This document shows positions 56,001 through 64,000 of a stretch of DNA of 64,000 nucleotides, piece after piece (positions within the stretch are counted from its first letter, which is position 1; the number at the start of each line of letters is the position of its first letter). The stretch spans positions 1 through 64,000 of the forward strand of contig JAKSYS010000060.1 of the NCBI GenBank assembly GCA_022925895.1, written 5' to 3'. The notes under the pieces were generated by a model. That model had not been told where the DNA came from and searched no databases. It saw only the letters and a program-made list of their open reading frames with translations. The position numbers were made by a program, and so were the translations under genes. Source of the DNA: Fragilaria crotonensis. Taxonomy: Eukaryota; Bacillariophyta; Fragilariophyceae; Fragilariales; Fragilariaceae.

Positions 56001-56994
56001 TAAGGACAGGGCTTGCCCCGACTGCATTTGCAAACCTCCATTTCAGAAAGTTAAACTGCGATTTGCTGAGACCACCATAGAGGACTTTCTTAATGTCATG
56101 CAATTGACCAGCTGTCATCAATTGTAATGGCATGGAAACAACCCTCTTTTCGACAAGAAAACAATTGAGAATGCCGTTCGTCCAACGGCCTGATGGTTTT
56201 CTCACCACGTCGGTCCACGTCACCCTCGAACCTGATGTTGCCTTGATAACCGCTTGCTGTTTCAATACCACGTCAGCTCGCGTCACCGATATGCATTGTC
56301 CATTGTCCCAGCACCAGCTCGACGCTCCTTTCCATGTATAACTTTTCGGAGATGCCTATAACTCCAATGCCTTATTACTTGAATTTTGAATTACGTCATC
56401 TGCATGTATGCATATATCTTGTACTACTAGCTCGTTCTACTTGTACAACGCAAGCGCATCTTTTCGAGATGAGCACGCGAGAGTGTGCTGGCAGAGACGG
56501 GAATTTCAAACCCAGCCCACCCAAACCCACGGCCCACCCAAACCCATTGGGTTAAGGGTGGGTTTTTGGTGAGCTTAGGATTTCATGGGTGGGTCTGGGT
56601 GGGCCGGCAAATCATAGCAAAAAAATGACAGTAGCAGATGTTTGCTACCGGTAGTAGTAGAACCATGTACTCCAGTACTGGCTACTGGGTTTGGGTGGGT
56701 TTGGGTAGGTCTTGGTAGATCGTATGGGTTCTGGGTGGGTTTGGGCTGGTACTTCCGTGAGCGTAGCTTTTACGTGGGTACCCATGGGTTTGATGTTTTC
56801 AGAAATTCCCGTCTCTTGTGTGCTGGAAGAGGAACTACAGTACTGGTTCTTTGTACCGGTACGTGGAACACGATCGATGACGGGGTTTTTTGGTCGAAAT
56901 ATGTGATATTCGACATTTCGATTTTGTTTGATGTGTGAGAGGTAAACTGGACTGGCTGAACACCCACATAATAGACCGCCAATCGTTGTGACTC
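53059..56994. other. 3.9-kb gene-poor stretch
   Basis: Frames at 54785-55300 and 55996-56286 have no recognisable domain, and the first has no ATG start. 53640-53700 is GTAC-rich. A GGGTTTGGGTGGG fold-back lies at 56505-56755. It looks like old mobile or non-coding DNA. Confidence 0.5.
56505..56755. repeat. Fold-back of CCCACCCAAACCC / GGGTTTGGGTGGG blocks
   Basis: Left arm 56509-56550 (AACCCAGCCCACCCAAACCC and a repeat of it) and right arm 56687-56750 (GGGTTTGGGTGGGTTTGGG, then GGGTTCTGGGTGGGTTTGGG) are inverted relative to each other. The middle contains more GGGTGGG. Long runs of G triplets could form quadruplexes. Confidence 0.75.
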
Positions 56995-57954
56995 ATGGTT
57001 CTTCGCCGAGTTCAGCGTTCCGTCGAAGGTTCGGTGGGATCCTTTCTGCTGCACAACTTCGAGAAATCTCAAGTTCGCAAGAGTGGCCTGGTCCACAAAT
57101 GTGTGTCCGTGAAAGGTCGTGAGCAACACTACATGGAAGTCAACAACAGCAATGCCGAGAAAACATTTATCATCTTTTATGGAATGTCGCAGCGTATGGA
57201 GGAAACGGCTCACCTCATCAATCAATTGGACCTTCCGTACAAGTACAGAGTTTTGGTTCCAGAAATATTGGGACATGGACGAGATGTCAAGCGAGCGGCG
57301 AGTGGAGCGTTGCCGTCGCGTCTCGAAATGGTGGAGGCTTTAGAATGTTGGATGGACATTCTTGAGATCCAACATGCTGTCGGATTAGGATTTTCCTTGG
57401 GAGGAGGTGCACTGTATCACTTGCAAGTGCGAAACCCAACTCGATTTGAACGAACCATCCTCATCTCTCCCGCCATTGAGCAAGTCATTGACCCGAACTT
57501 TGTTCAAGATTTCAAGAACGGAACCAAAGATCACATGGCATTTGAGACTCGAGACTCTCTCAAAATCTTTTTCCGCGACATGTCCACTCCTCACAGGAGC
57601 AAGAAAGATCCCGTTCCCAAGTTCTTATTGCAAGGAGTTGTCAAGCTACGGCAGGACGCGCTCCGTAGTGGCGGCATGGATTATTATCGCAAATTATTTG
57701 ATCACCTGAATCACGATCGAGGGATGGTACAAGAGCTTGCCGCAACAAGAGATGAAATCCCAGAGGATGATGCGCGGTTGATCCTGTGGCCAGTTCACGA
57801 CACGGTTTGCAGTCAGGCCAAGGGCAAAGCTTTCTTCGCAGACTCCAAGTGTAAATTTGTGTCAATAGATGACTCGGGCCATGGATTTCGGAGCGACGGA
57901 GAGCCACTGCTCTCTTACTGTCTTGAGGATATCAAAGCATTTCTGGATACCTAG
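56995..57954 (+). CDS. Alpha/beta hydrolase
   Basis: 319 residues, ATG 56995, single exon. The catalytic triad is visible: Ser134 in GLGFSLGGGAL, Asp269 in LWPVHDTV and His296 in DDSGHGF. TFIIFYGMSQRMEETAHLI is the oxyanion strand and loop, and LVPEILGHGRD carries the conserved G-H-G. This is the standard monoacylglycerol lipase/esterase-like arrangement. No signal peptide. Substrate unknown. Convergent with TAF12 downstream. Confidence 0.9.
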   Translation: MVLRRVQRSVEGSVGSFLLHNFEKSQVRKSGLVHKCVSVKGREQHYMEVNNSNAEKTFIIFYGMSQRMEETAHLINQLDLPYKYRVLVPEILGHGRDVKRAASGALPSRLEMVEALECWMDILEIQHAVGLGFSLGGGALYHLQVRNPTRFERTILISPAIEQVIDPNFVQDFKNGTKDHMAFETRDSLKIFFRDMSTPHRSKKDPVPKFLLQGVVKLRQDALRSGGMDYYRKLFDHLNHDRGMVQELAATRDEIPEDDARLILWPVHDTVCSQAKGKAFFADSKCKFVSIDDSGHGFRSDGEPLLSYCLEDIKAFLDT

Positions 57955-58227
57955 TAGGTATCGAGCGTCGAGATCGCCCATGACCGGCGACTTGACATAA
58001 TGATCAGGTCTACTCGGATGAACGTGTAGTCTCCGTCAAGCACAGTTTATCAAAGGAAACGCGTCAGGAATCGTTTCAATTGCAGACAGCTAGAGCGCTT
58101 TCTTAGCCAGATGACTTGCGCGAACAAAAGCATAAGCTTCTAAATTGTTATGTCGACGAATCCTATATCATATAAAAGTACCTTCAAGCGTGTATACAAG
58201 TAAAACATCATTCCATGCCACAGGCGG
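57955..58227. other. Short spacer between convergent genes
   Basis: No feature beyond the two gene ends; 3' untranslated regions are expected here. Confidence 0.4.
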
Positions 58228-59658
58228 CTACGCTCCAACTTTTGCCTTTTTGGTGACAGGACCTCCGGTATTAGAAGAAGATGCTGTTGACGTTTCCGAT
58301 TTGCGCTTGGCCACCGCAGGGGCGCGATTGGCCGGTCGCGTGGGAGGTCCCAATCCCGGCACAACAATGCCCCATTGCTTGGCCAATACAAATTGCACGT
58401 CCTGGACCTCAAGAGACTTGCTGCCACGATGCTGCGTCATGCGAATCGATTTGGCCACGACATTATCCAAAAAGTGCTGCGCCAAGCGCAAGACTTCTTC
58501 TTCGGCTTGCTGGTCGAGAGTGTAATTGGGATCCAAGGAGTGCAGCAAATCGTTCAAGCGCTGACCCACCAGAGGGGCGGTGTGGGCGGCACCGCCAAAG
58601 AGTTTTGCTTCATGAGATTTTGGCTGAGGCGTTGGCTTGATTGACAGGGGTTTGGGTGCTGCAGGCGCCGGTGCTGGCTGATGGTGCTGTGCAACGGCCA
58701 TTGCTTGGTGCGGTGGCTGCTGATGACTTTGGCGTTGCACTTGCGGAACTTGTTGCTGTTGGACCTGCTGCTGTTGGACCGGTTGCTGTTGAACTGGTTG
58801 CTGAGGAACCTGCTGCTGATACTGCATTTGAATTGCAGCTTGCTGCTGTTGCTGGTGAGTCTGCTGCTGCTGAATTTGTTGCGGCTGCTGCTGAGTCTGT
58901 TGCTGCGGCATCTTCATAGTTTGAGACGACGATCGCCTCAATTGTGTGCCAGGAGGACCCCGGGGTTGTGGTTGCTGTTGAGACTGTTGTTTCTTCACCT
59001 GCTGTGCTTGTCCTTGCGTCCCTTGTTGGTGCTTTAATTTCTTGGCGGCAACTGCTTGCATGTTTGCGGCTTGTGCCGACATTGGTGTGTACCCGGCCGC
59101 ACGACGGGCAGCATCAATCTGACGCTGTCGAACCGCTTCTGATTCATTCATGGGAGCAGAATGTTGTTGTTGTTGCTGCTGCTGCTGTTGCTGCTGCTGT
59201 TGAGAAGTGGGCGATGGCTGCGGTGGTTGGACGGGTGGAGGCTGCTGCTGTTGCTGTGCCACAGGCGGTGGAGCCATGCGTGCTGCCATGGCACCAAAGT
59301 CCTTACCTTTAGGCTTTCCTCCTTCATTGCGATTCGCCATGGCACTGAAATCTTTGCCTTTGGGCTTTCCAACGGCAGTTGGGGCAGTGGCAGAAGGAGA
59401 ACGCGTAGTTTGTGGTGATTGCTGCGGTGTCGACGGGACAACGCTGACGTTCTTGACGCTCATTGCCATGGCAGCGAAATCTTTTCCGGGACGCTTAGGA
59501 GGACCAACCTGTTGAGCTTGTTGAGACTGCTGCTGTTGAGTTGGGGCGTCCTGAGGAGGAGGTTGCTGCGGTGCAGCCGTCGTCGCAGATGGTTGTTGCT
59601 GTTGTTTCAACCTCTGCTGCATCAATTCAAGCGACTTTCCACCGCCTCCAGCGCTCAT
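58228..59658 (-). CDS. TAF12: TFIID/SAGA subunit TAF12, with Gln-rich N-terminus
   Basis: 476 residues. The C-terminal histone fold (LNDLLHSLDPNYTLDQQAEE..., RLAQHFLDNVVAKSIRMTQHR, SLEVQDVQFVLAKQWGIVVPG) matches TAF12, the H2B-like partner of TAF4, and the trailing WGIVVPGLG corresponds to the family's W-x-I-x-x-PG. The rest is Gln-rich (runs up to about 13) with three copies of a G-K-D-F-x-A-M-A motif at roughly residues 58-65, 98-105 and 117-124. A nuclear general transcription and coactivator subunit. The start codon is 150 bp from the LTR of the neighbouring Copia element, which reads the other way. Confidence 0.93.
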   Translation of the reverse strand: MSAGGGGKSLELMQQRLKQQQQPSATTAAPQQPPPQDAPTQQQQSQQAQQVGPPKRPGKDFAAMAMSVKNVSVVPSTPQQSPQTTRSPSATAPTAVGKPKGKDFSAMANRNEGGKPKGKDFGAMAARMAPPPVAQQQQQPPPVQPPQPSPTSQQQQQQQQQQQQQHSAPMNESEAVRQRQIDAARRAAGYTPMSAQAANMQAVAAKKLKHQQGTQGQAQQVKKQQSQQQPQPRGPPGTQLRRSSSQTMKMPQQQTQQQPQQIQQQQTHQQQQQAAIQMQYQQQVPQQPVQQQPVQQQQVQQQQVPQVQRQSHQQPPHQAMAVAQHHQPAPAPAAPKPLSIKPTPQPKSHEAKLFGGAAHTAPLVGQRLNDLLHSLDPNYTLDQQAEEEVLRLAQHFLDNVVAKSIRMTQHRGSKSLEVQDVQFVLAKQWGIVVPGLGPPTRPANRAPAVAKRKSETSTASSSNTGGPVTKKAKVGA

Positions 59659-59807
59659 TTTAGCAGAACAGTTTCTTATACAGGTCTAGGGAACGACTCA
59701 GAGAGTGCTTAATGAGATTGAGAGAGAACTGAGTCCTATTCGCCCTGAGTGACGGCCGTGCTGCGTTGCGCTGCTTCGTAGATGAATGACAGCGACTGAG
59801 ACGTGTG

Positions 59808-60127
59808 TGTTGGAAGTACAGTAAAGCGAGCTACCGGCCGCGGGACTGACGGGCCAAATCACGAAGAGATTACCGACGTACTAAAGGAAAGTACAGGAAC
59901 GACGTGGGCGGACGTAGTAAGAAAAGGTGTGGACAAGGATAGAGAACGTATTCGTAGAGCGAATAAGAACGTTGTTTCGGGAGATCATTCTCTCGAAACA
60001 ATTCCGTTAACGAAGTGAAGTTTGATTGACTTTCCGCTTTATTAACAATAGTATCATTAGAATCCGACTAGCATCCACGTACCAGGTTTAAGCCTTCCGT
60101 ACTGTCGGACCCTACGGTATTACAACA
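59808..60127 (+). repeat. 5' LTR of the CoDi-type element (320 bp)
   Basis: Starts TGTTGGAAGTACAG and ends GTATTACAACA, with TGTTG/CAACA inverted termini. The boundary is inferred from these termini and the start of coding sequence, because the second LTR is not in the window. Confidence 0.65.
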
Positions 60128-60169
60128 TTGTTTCGAGAGAAATAAGAATACGAGAAAGAACATACGTAA

Positions 60170-60523
60170 ATGGTAGAGGACCGAGACATTGATAGTCTGG
60201 TTAACGAGCTGAGATCCCTGAAAGTCAGAGTCAGCCAAGTGGAGACCCAACTGCGCGAAAGACGGGCGCGTGAAGAAGGAACTGCGGCACTTCCAACGAC
60301 GACGACCGCGCCGCGACACGTCAACCTAACGAGAGGAGATCGAGTGCGGATCATCAACAAAGTCAAAAGACCGGCGAACTGGCTTGCACGCTGGGACGAG
60401 CAGGACATCGAAAACGAACGAAAAGCAACGGTAACTCACACAGTACGAGACCAAGTGTGGATTATCACGGATAACGGAACAAAAACGTGGCGAGCTCCAA
60501 ACAACCTCGAACGAACCGTCTAG
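60170..60523 (+). CDS. Small upstream ORF of the CoDi-type element (coiled coil plus SH3/KOW-like domain)
   Basis: 117 residues, ATG 60170, ending at TAG 60521-60523, with a second in-frame TAG at 60524. It lies in the same frame as gag-pol, whose ATG is at 60530. A short coiled coil (SLVNELRSLKVRVSQVETQL) is followed by GDRVRIINKVKRPANW, a spacer, then ATVTHTVRDQVWIITDNGTK, the pattern of a small beta-barrel of the SH3/KOW kind. I do not know its function. Its position suggests translation as a leader or, by stop-codon readthrough, as the N-terminus of Gag. Confidence 0.78.
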   Translation: MVEDRDIDSLVNELRSLKVRVSQVETQLRERRAREEGTAALPTTTTAPRHVNLTRGDRVRIINKVKRPANWLARWDEQDIENERKATVTHTVRDQVWIITDNGTKTWRAPNNLERTV

Positions 60524-60529
60524 TAGGAC

Positions 60530-63500
60530 ATGAGTACCACGGAAGCCAGCACTGGACAACGAGGCGCCGGGGGTGGACGAGGACGAGGAGGACGCGGCGG
60601 AACGCGATCGACACCCACCGGACGAGGACAGCAAACGACGAGGCAACGCGCGCCAAATTTTAAAGGTAACACTAGCGAGATGAATGGGCACGTATTCCAG
60701 TGCTCCGAGGAGCAGACCGACAGACTACAGTACCAGACAACACTCGAAGCTTTACAGTCACACGTTAAAAAGTCTCTCAAATACCCGGAAGACATGGCAC
60801 CACTATTCGCACTCACGATGGCGGAACCCGTGATTGACATGCCGCAAGAACCTGGGGCAAACCCAAGTCGAACGGAGGACATGATCTACACGGAGCAAGT
60901 GAAACAGTACGTGAAGCGTGCGAGCCTTTTGACGAGTAACAAGGCCGCCACGCACGCGGTGATCTGGGGACAGTGCAGCGACGCAATGAAAGCAAGGATT
61001 AAAACTCTTGACGACTATCAAGCAAGGTCAGAGGCAAACGACTGCTTCTGGCTACTACAAAAGATTAGAGCGGTCACCATGGAACTTGACGAAAAGAAGC
61101 ATGGAATTATGTCCCTCCTCGATGCGAGATGCGAACTCCTCAACTGCCGACAAGGACACAACCAGACCGTCAGCAAATACAGAGAGACCCTCAAAGGATG
61201 GGCCGATGCCATCAGGTTTCACGGCGGTAGCGTGGCAGAAAAGATCGTTTCAGTCGCTATTTTTGACGCAACCGGGAGCGAACGCACGGTGGCTCAACGC
61301 GAAGAGATTGCCACTGAAGAGACCCTCGCCATGCTCATGATCCGAGGCGCAGACCCGACCAAGTATGGCACTCTGATTGCCGATTTGTCAAACCAGTTTG
61401 TTAAAGGGAAAGATGAGTACCCCAAAGACATGGCTTCTGCGGAAAGTTTGCTTGAACTCTACGAGACTCCAGTGAACCATCAGCCAACTACGACGACACA
61501 CCGACACCCAGCCAGGAGCGCAGGGACGACGGCACGAGCTGCCGGATCGGAGGGCAACAACGCTTTGACTTTTGCGCAACAAGGTGTCAGCTATGCCGAG
61601 CGAGTGGCAGCGTCGGTCGCAGGTACAGACGGGGTGGTGCACCCAGGTATCACGTGTCGCGGATGCCAAGGCTATGGACACTACTCAGGGGAGTGCCCCG
61701 GCACGACGGCGTCGGGCACTACGCTCACGCAGTACGCGTTCATGCTGGCACAATCCAACGACAGTGGTATTGATCCGAGTTGGATCCTTTTGGACTCGCA
61801 ATCAACGATATCGGTTTTTAGGAACCCGAACATGCTTACTAACATTCGCGAGAGTGAACGCACACTCAGGGCAATTACAAACGGAGGCCACCAAGACTCG
61901 AACATGATCGGCGATTTTCCGAACCTCGGTGAGGTGTGGTACAACAACAAATCCATAGCTAATATCCTGTCGCTCGCAGACGTACGCAAGGTTTGTCGCG
62001 TCACTATGGATTCTGACGACGAACCCGCCCTACTTGTTCACCGACTTGATGGCTCGGTGATGAAGTTCAAGGAGCACGAATCGGGACTATATGTGTACAA
62101 CCCTAACGTTACTAACAACATTGTTACCGGTTATTCCATTTTATCCACAGTAGCAGAACAAAAGAAATTGTTCTCGCGCCGAGAAGTAAAGGCAGCGGAC
62201 GCCGCCAGAGAACTATACCGTAAGATCGGACGACCGGACGAAACCGAGTTCGACTCGATTTTACGACGGAACCTTATTAGGAACTGTCCCGTCACGCCAA
62301 ACGACGCGAAGCGCGCTTTAACCATCTACGGACCCGACGTTGCAGTGCTAAAAGGAAAAACCACGAGGAGTACAGCTGCTCCTCGCGTCCCAACTTTCGA
62401 AGCCATACCGATCCCTCCCCCCGTTCTTGAGCATCATAGCCAGGTGACGCTGTGCATGGATTTTTTCTTTGTACAAGGGATACCATTCTACCACACCGTC
62501 TCCCGTGGCATCGGTTTCAGAACAGTTCGGCAGGTCCCGGACCGCACCAAGGCCGTCATCCTCAAAGCCACGCGCAGGGTCATTAACCTGTACCAATCCC
62601 GTGGTTTCAACGTGTGTGACATCCACGCAGATAACGAGTTTGCATGCATTCGTGAAAACGTACGCCCCGTGGAAATGAACATCGTGACAGCGGACAGTCA
62701 CGTAGGCGAGATAGAGCGATCCGTACGCACGATCAAGGAACGACTTCGCACGTGCGTCCACGGACTACCGTTCGAGCGTCTCCCCAAATTGATGATACGA
62801 CACATGGTCAACGAAGTGGTGCGCTGTTTAAACCAATTTCCTTGGAAGAACGGGATATCGGACGACATGAGCCCAGCTGCACTCGTCACGGGACATCCAC
62901 AGCCCGATTTCAATCACATGCGACTCGAATTCGGCACCTACGTACAAGTGTTCGAAGACAACGACCCCACAAACACCACGCGCGCCCGATCCATGGGTGC
63001 AATTGCGCTCGGCCCAACCGGAAATGCACAAGGCGACTACAATTTCATGTCACTCTCTTCTGTCGCGCAAATCCCACGACACCAGTGGACAGCATTACCG
63101 ATGACCGACACCGCCATAGCCCGAGTCCACGCACTTGGCATTGAAGACAACCAACCGCTGATTCAGGAACGCGGACTGGTGGTTGAATGGCGTCCGGATC
63201 ACCCGATCGACGATTCGGAATATGACCGCGACTACGCTTTACCACGCAACGCCCCCGTCGACGGTTTTGTTCCCGCCGATTTTGACCCTATCGACGCGGA
63301 TGAGGCCGCCGATCTACTTGACGATGCCGCGGAACACGGCCTTTTCATTGAGCCTGCGGCCGACAGACTCGCCTTGGCTCAAGGAGCGCATGAGGACGCG
63401 AATCCACAACATCGACTCGATGACCCTTGGTTGTTTGAAAATGAAAATGCACCACCGGCCATCGTAGCAGAAAATGACGACGAGGAGAGCGAAGACTCTA

Positions 63501-64000
63501 CCGACGAAGAGTACGACGAAGCACACGAAGACGACGCGGAATACGAAGACGCCATAGGCAACGAAGAGAACGAAGACGCTACCGACGGCGAAGGAGCGCA
63601 CGACGAGGGAGCGCTCGACGAGGGAGCGTTCGACAACGACGAAGGAGCGTTCGACAACGACGAGGGAGCGCTCGACGAAGGAGCGTTCGACAACGACGCT
63701 GACAACGAAGCAAACGACGACGACGCGGTCGAAACGAACGATAACAATGACGAAGCCAATGACGAGAGCGACGCCACCAGGCCATACAACTTGCGACATC
63801 GAGGAGCACCGAAGGCCAGTTTCAACGAGGCGATGGACAACCCGCACGACGGAAAGTCATACTACCCGCCGCCCACGCAACTGACGCAACACGCAGCCAT
63901 CGTTGCCGCCATCCAGCGAGTATACGGTTTCGTGATGACGCAGATGACGGCGAGGGCTGGCATCAAAAAACACGGGAAAGCTGCCGAGGAAGCACTCATG
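60530..64000 (+). CDS. gag-pol: Gag-pol polyprotein of a CoDi-type Copia element (5' partial at window edge)
   Basis: 1157 codons open to the window end. An RGG-rich N-terminus (RGAGGGRGRGGRGG) leads into a helical gag, one CCHC knuckle at residues 376-389 (CRGCQGYGHYSGEC), then a protease-like segment with D422 in WILLDSQSTISVF, where the usual D-S/T-G is D-S-Q. The integrase core has D644 (LCMDFFFVQG), D701 (IHADNEF) and E729 (GEIERSVRTIKE); the spacing between the last two is 28, shorter than the usual 35. A long acidic D-E-G-A-rich repeat at 63470-63740 separates it from the start of RT (YNLRHRGAPKASFNEAM...). RT and RNase H are outside the window. Confidence 0.92.
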   Translation, partial: MSTTEASTGQRGAGGGRGRGGRGGTRSTPTGRGQQTTRQRAPNFKGNTSEMNGHVFQCSEEQTDRLQYQTTLEALQSHVKKSLKYPEDMAPLFALTMAEPVIDMPQEPGANPSRTEDMIYTEQVKQYVKRASLLTSNKAATHAVIWGQCSDAMKARIKTLDDYQARSEANDCFWLLQKIRAVTMELDEKKHGIMSLLDARCELLNCRQGHNQTVSKYRETLKGWADAIRFHGGSVAEKIVSVAIFDATGSERTVAQREEIATEETLAMLMIRGADPTKYGTLIADLSNQFVKGKDEYPKDMASAESLLELYETPVNHQPTTTTHRHPARSAGTTARAAGSEGNNALTFAQQGVSYAERVAASVAGTDGVVHPGITCRGCQGYGHYSGECPGTTASGTTLTQYAFMLAQSNDSGIDPSWILLDSQSTISVFRNPNMLTNIRESERTLRAITNGGHQDSNMIGDFPNLGEVWYNNKSIANILSLADVRKVCRVTMDSDDEPALLVHRLDGSVMKFKEHESGLYVYNPNVTNNIVTGYSILSTVAEQKKLFSRREVKAADAARELYRKIGRPDETEFDSILRRNLIRNCPVTPNDAKRALTIYGPDVAVLKGKTTRSTAAPRVPTFEAIPIPPPVLEHHSQVTLCMDFFFVQGIPFYHTVSRGIGFRTVRQVPDRTKAVILKATRRVINLYQSRGFNVCDIHADNEFACIRENVRPVEMNIVTADSHVGEIERSVRTIKERLRTCVHGLPFERLPKLMIRHMVNEVVRCLNQFPWKNGISDDMSPAALVTGHPQPDFNHMRLEFGTYVQVFEDNDPTNTTRARSMGAIALGPTGNAQGDYNFMSLSSVAQIPRHQWTALPMTDTAIARVHALGIEDNQPLIQERGLVVEWRPDHPIDDSEYDRDYALPRNAPVDGFVPADFDPIDADEAADLLDDAAEHGLFIEPAADRLALAQGAHEDANPQHRLDDPWLFENENAPPAIVAENDDEESEDSTDEEYDEAHEDDAEYEDAIGNEENEDATDGEGAHDEGALDEGAFDNDEGAFDNDEGALDEGAFDNDADNEANDDDAVETNDNNDEANDESDATRPYNLRHRGAPKASFNEAMDNPHDGKSYYPPPTQLTQHAAIVAAIQRVYGFVMTQMTARAGIKKHGKAAEEALM

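Larger units (their letters stand above)
59808..64000 (+). mobile_element. CoDi-type Ty1/Copia retrotransposon, 5' portion
   Basis: Begins with an LTR (59808-60127), then a small ORF, then a gag-pol frame that stays open to the window edge. Gag, protease, integrase and the start of RT are in Copia order. The non-canonical D-S-Q-S protease motif and the small upstream ORF resemble CoDi elements known in diatoms. No frameshift is seen over 1157 codons, so this copy may be active. The 3' LTR lies outside the window. Confidence 0.9.

Noticed and set aside
58281-59712. Plus-strand frames rich in Leu and Val opposite TAF12
   Set aside because: They are the antisense of Gln codon runs in TAF12.
63314-63847. 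Minus-strand frames rich in Ser/Val opposite the acidic repeat
   Set aside because: Shadow of the Asp/Glu-rich linker in gag-pol.

Overview
The window looks like nuclear DNA of a diatom, probably a pennate one. The evidence is protein-level: a CoDi-type Ty1/Copia gag-pol, a heat-shock-factor DNA-binding gene, a DUF1275 membrane protein, a mitochondrial TatB-like protein, and host genes with short GT-AG introns of about 65-145 bp. Organelle or bacterial DNA is excluded by the introns, TAF12, the HSF and the 5S rRNA with its eukaryotic internal control region. No species can be named from the sequence alone.

Layout: 1-6073 is a young Copia element on the minus strand (LTRs about 99% identical, pol frame-broken) sitting inside a 5S rRNA gene, whose 5' two thirds follow at 6074-6149. 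6536-9840 is a multi-exon polytopic membrane protein. 11224-14297 is bounded by perfect 34-bp terminal inverted repeats; it carries a 101-bp x3 tandem repeat and a nested 379-bp MITE with a perfect 9-bp target duplication. 14.6-27.2 kb is a gene-dense block: DUF1275, a mitochondrial coiled-coil protein, TatB-like, a PI-PLC-X-like membrane protein, a methyltransferase, a TTI1-like HEAT protein and a DUF676 lipase. 27.8-30.8 kb is a second TIR element (perfect 23-bp ends) with Plavaka-like transposase coding sequence plus a second gene of a recurrent diatom family. 32.4-33.7 kb is a 92-copy 7-bp satellite between two inverted fold-back repeats. 34-42.3 kb is gene-poor and holds three related secreted cysteine-rich proteins on the minus strand. 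43.7-59.7 kb is a second housekeeping block: a HAT-repeat protein, DUF885 peptidase, nucleoredoxin-like membrane protein, an unknown protein, MPPED-type phosphoesterase, HSF, an alpha/beta hydrolase and TAF12. 59808-64000 is the 5' part of a CoDi-type Copia element on the plus strand with an apparently open gag-pol that leaves the window.

The genes form no single pathway. TatB-like and the adjacent coiled-coil protein both look mitochondrial; TAF12, HSF, TTI1-like and the HAT protein are nuclear or RNA-related; PLC-like, DUF1275 and the cysteine-rich proteins are membrane or secreted. The most notable points are the Copia insertion in a 5S gene, the TIR element that ties an unassigned diatom protein family to a transposon, the tandem-UAG junction between a small upstream ORF and gag-pol, and a set of one-base frameshifts in otherwise normal genes, all at T-runs followed by GA. 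Intergenic DNA is strikingly rich in GTAC-type words.
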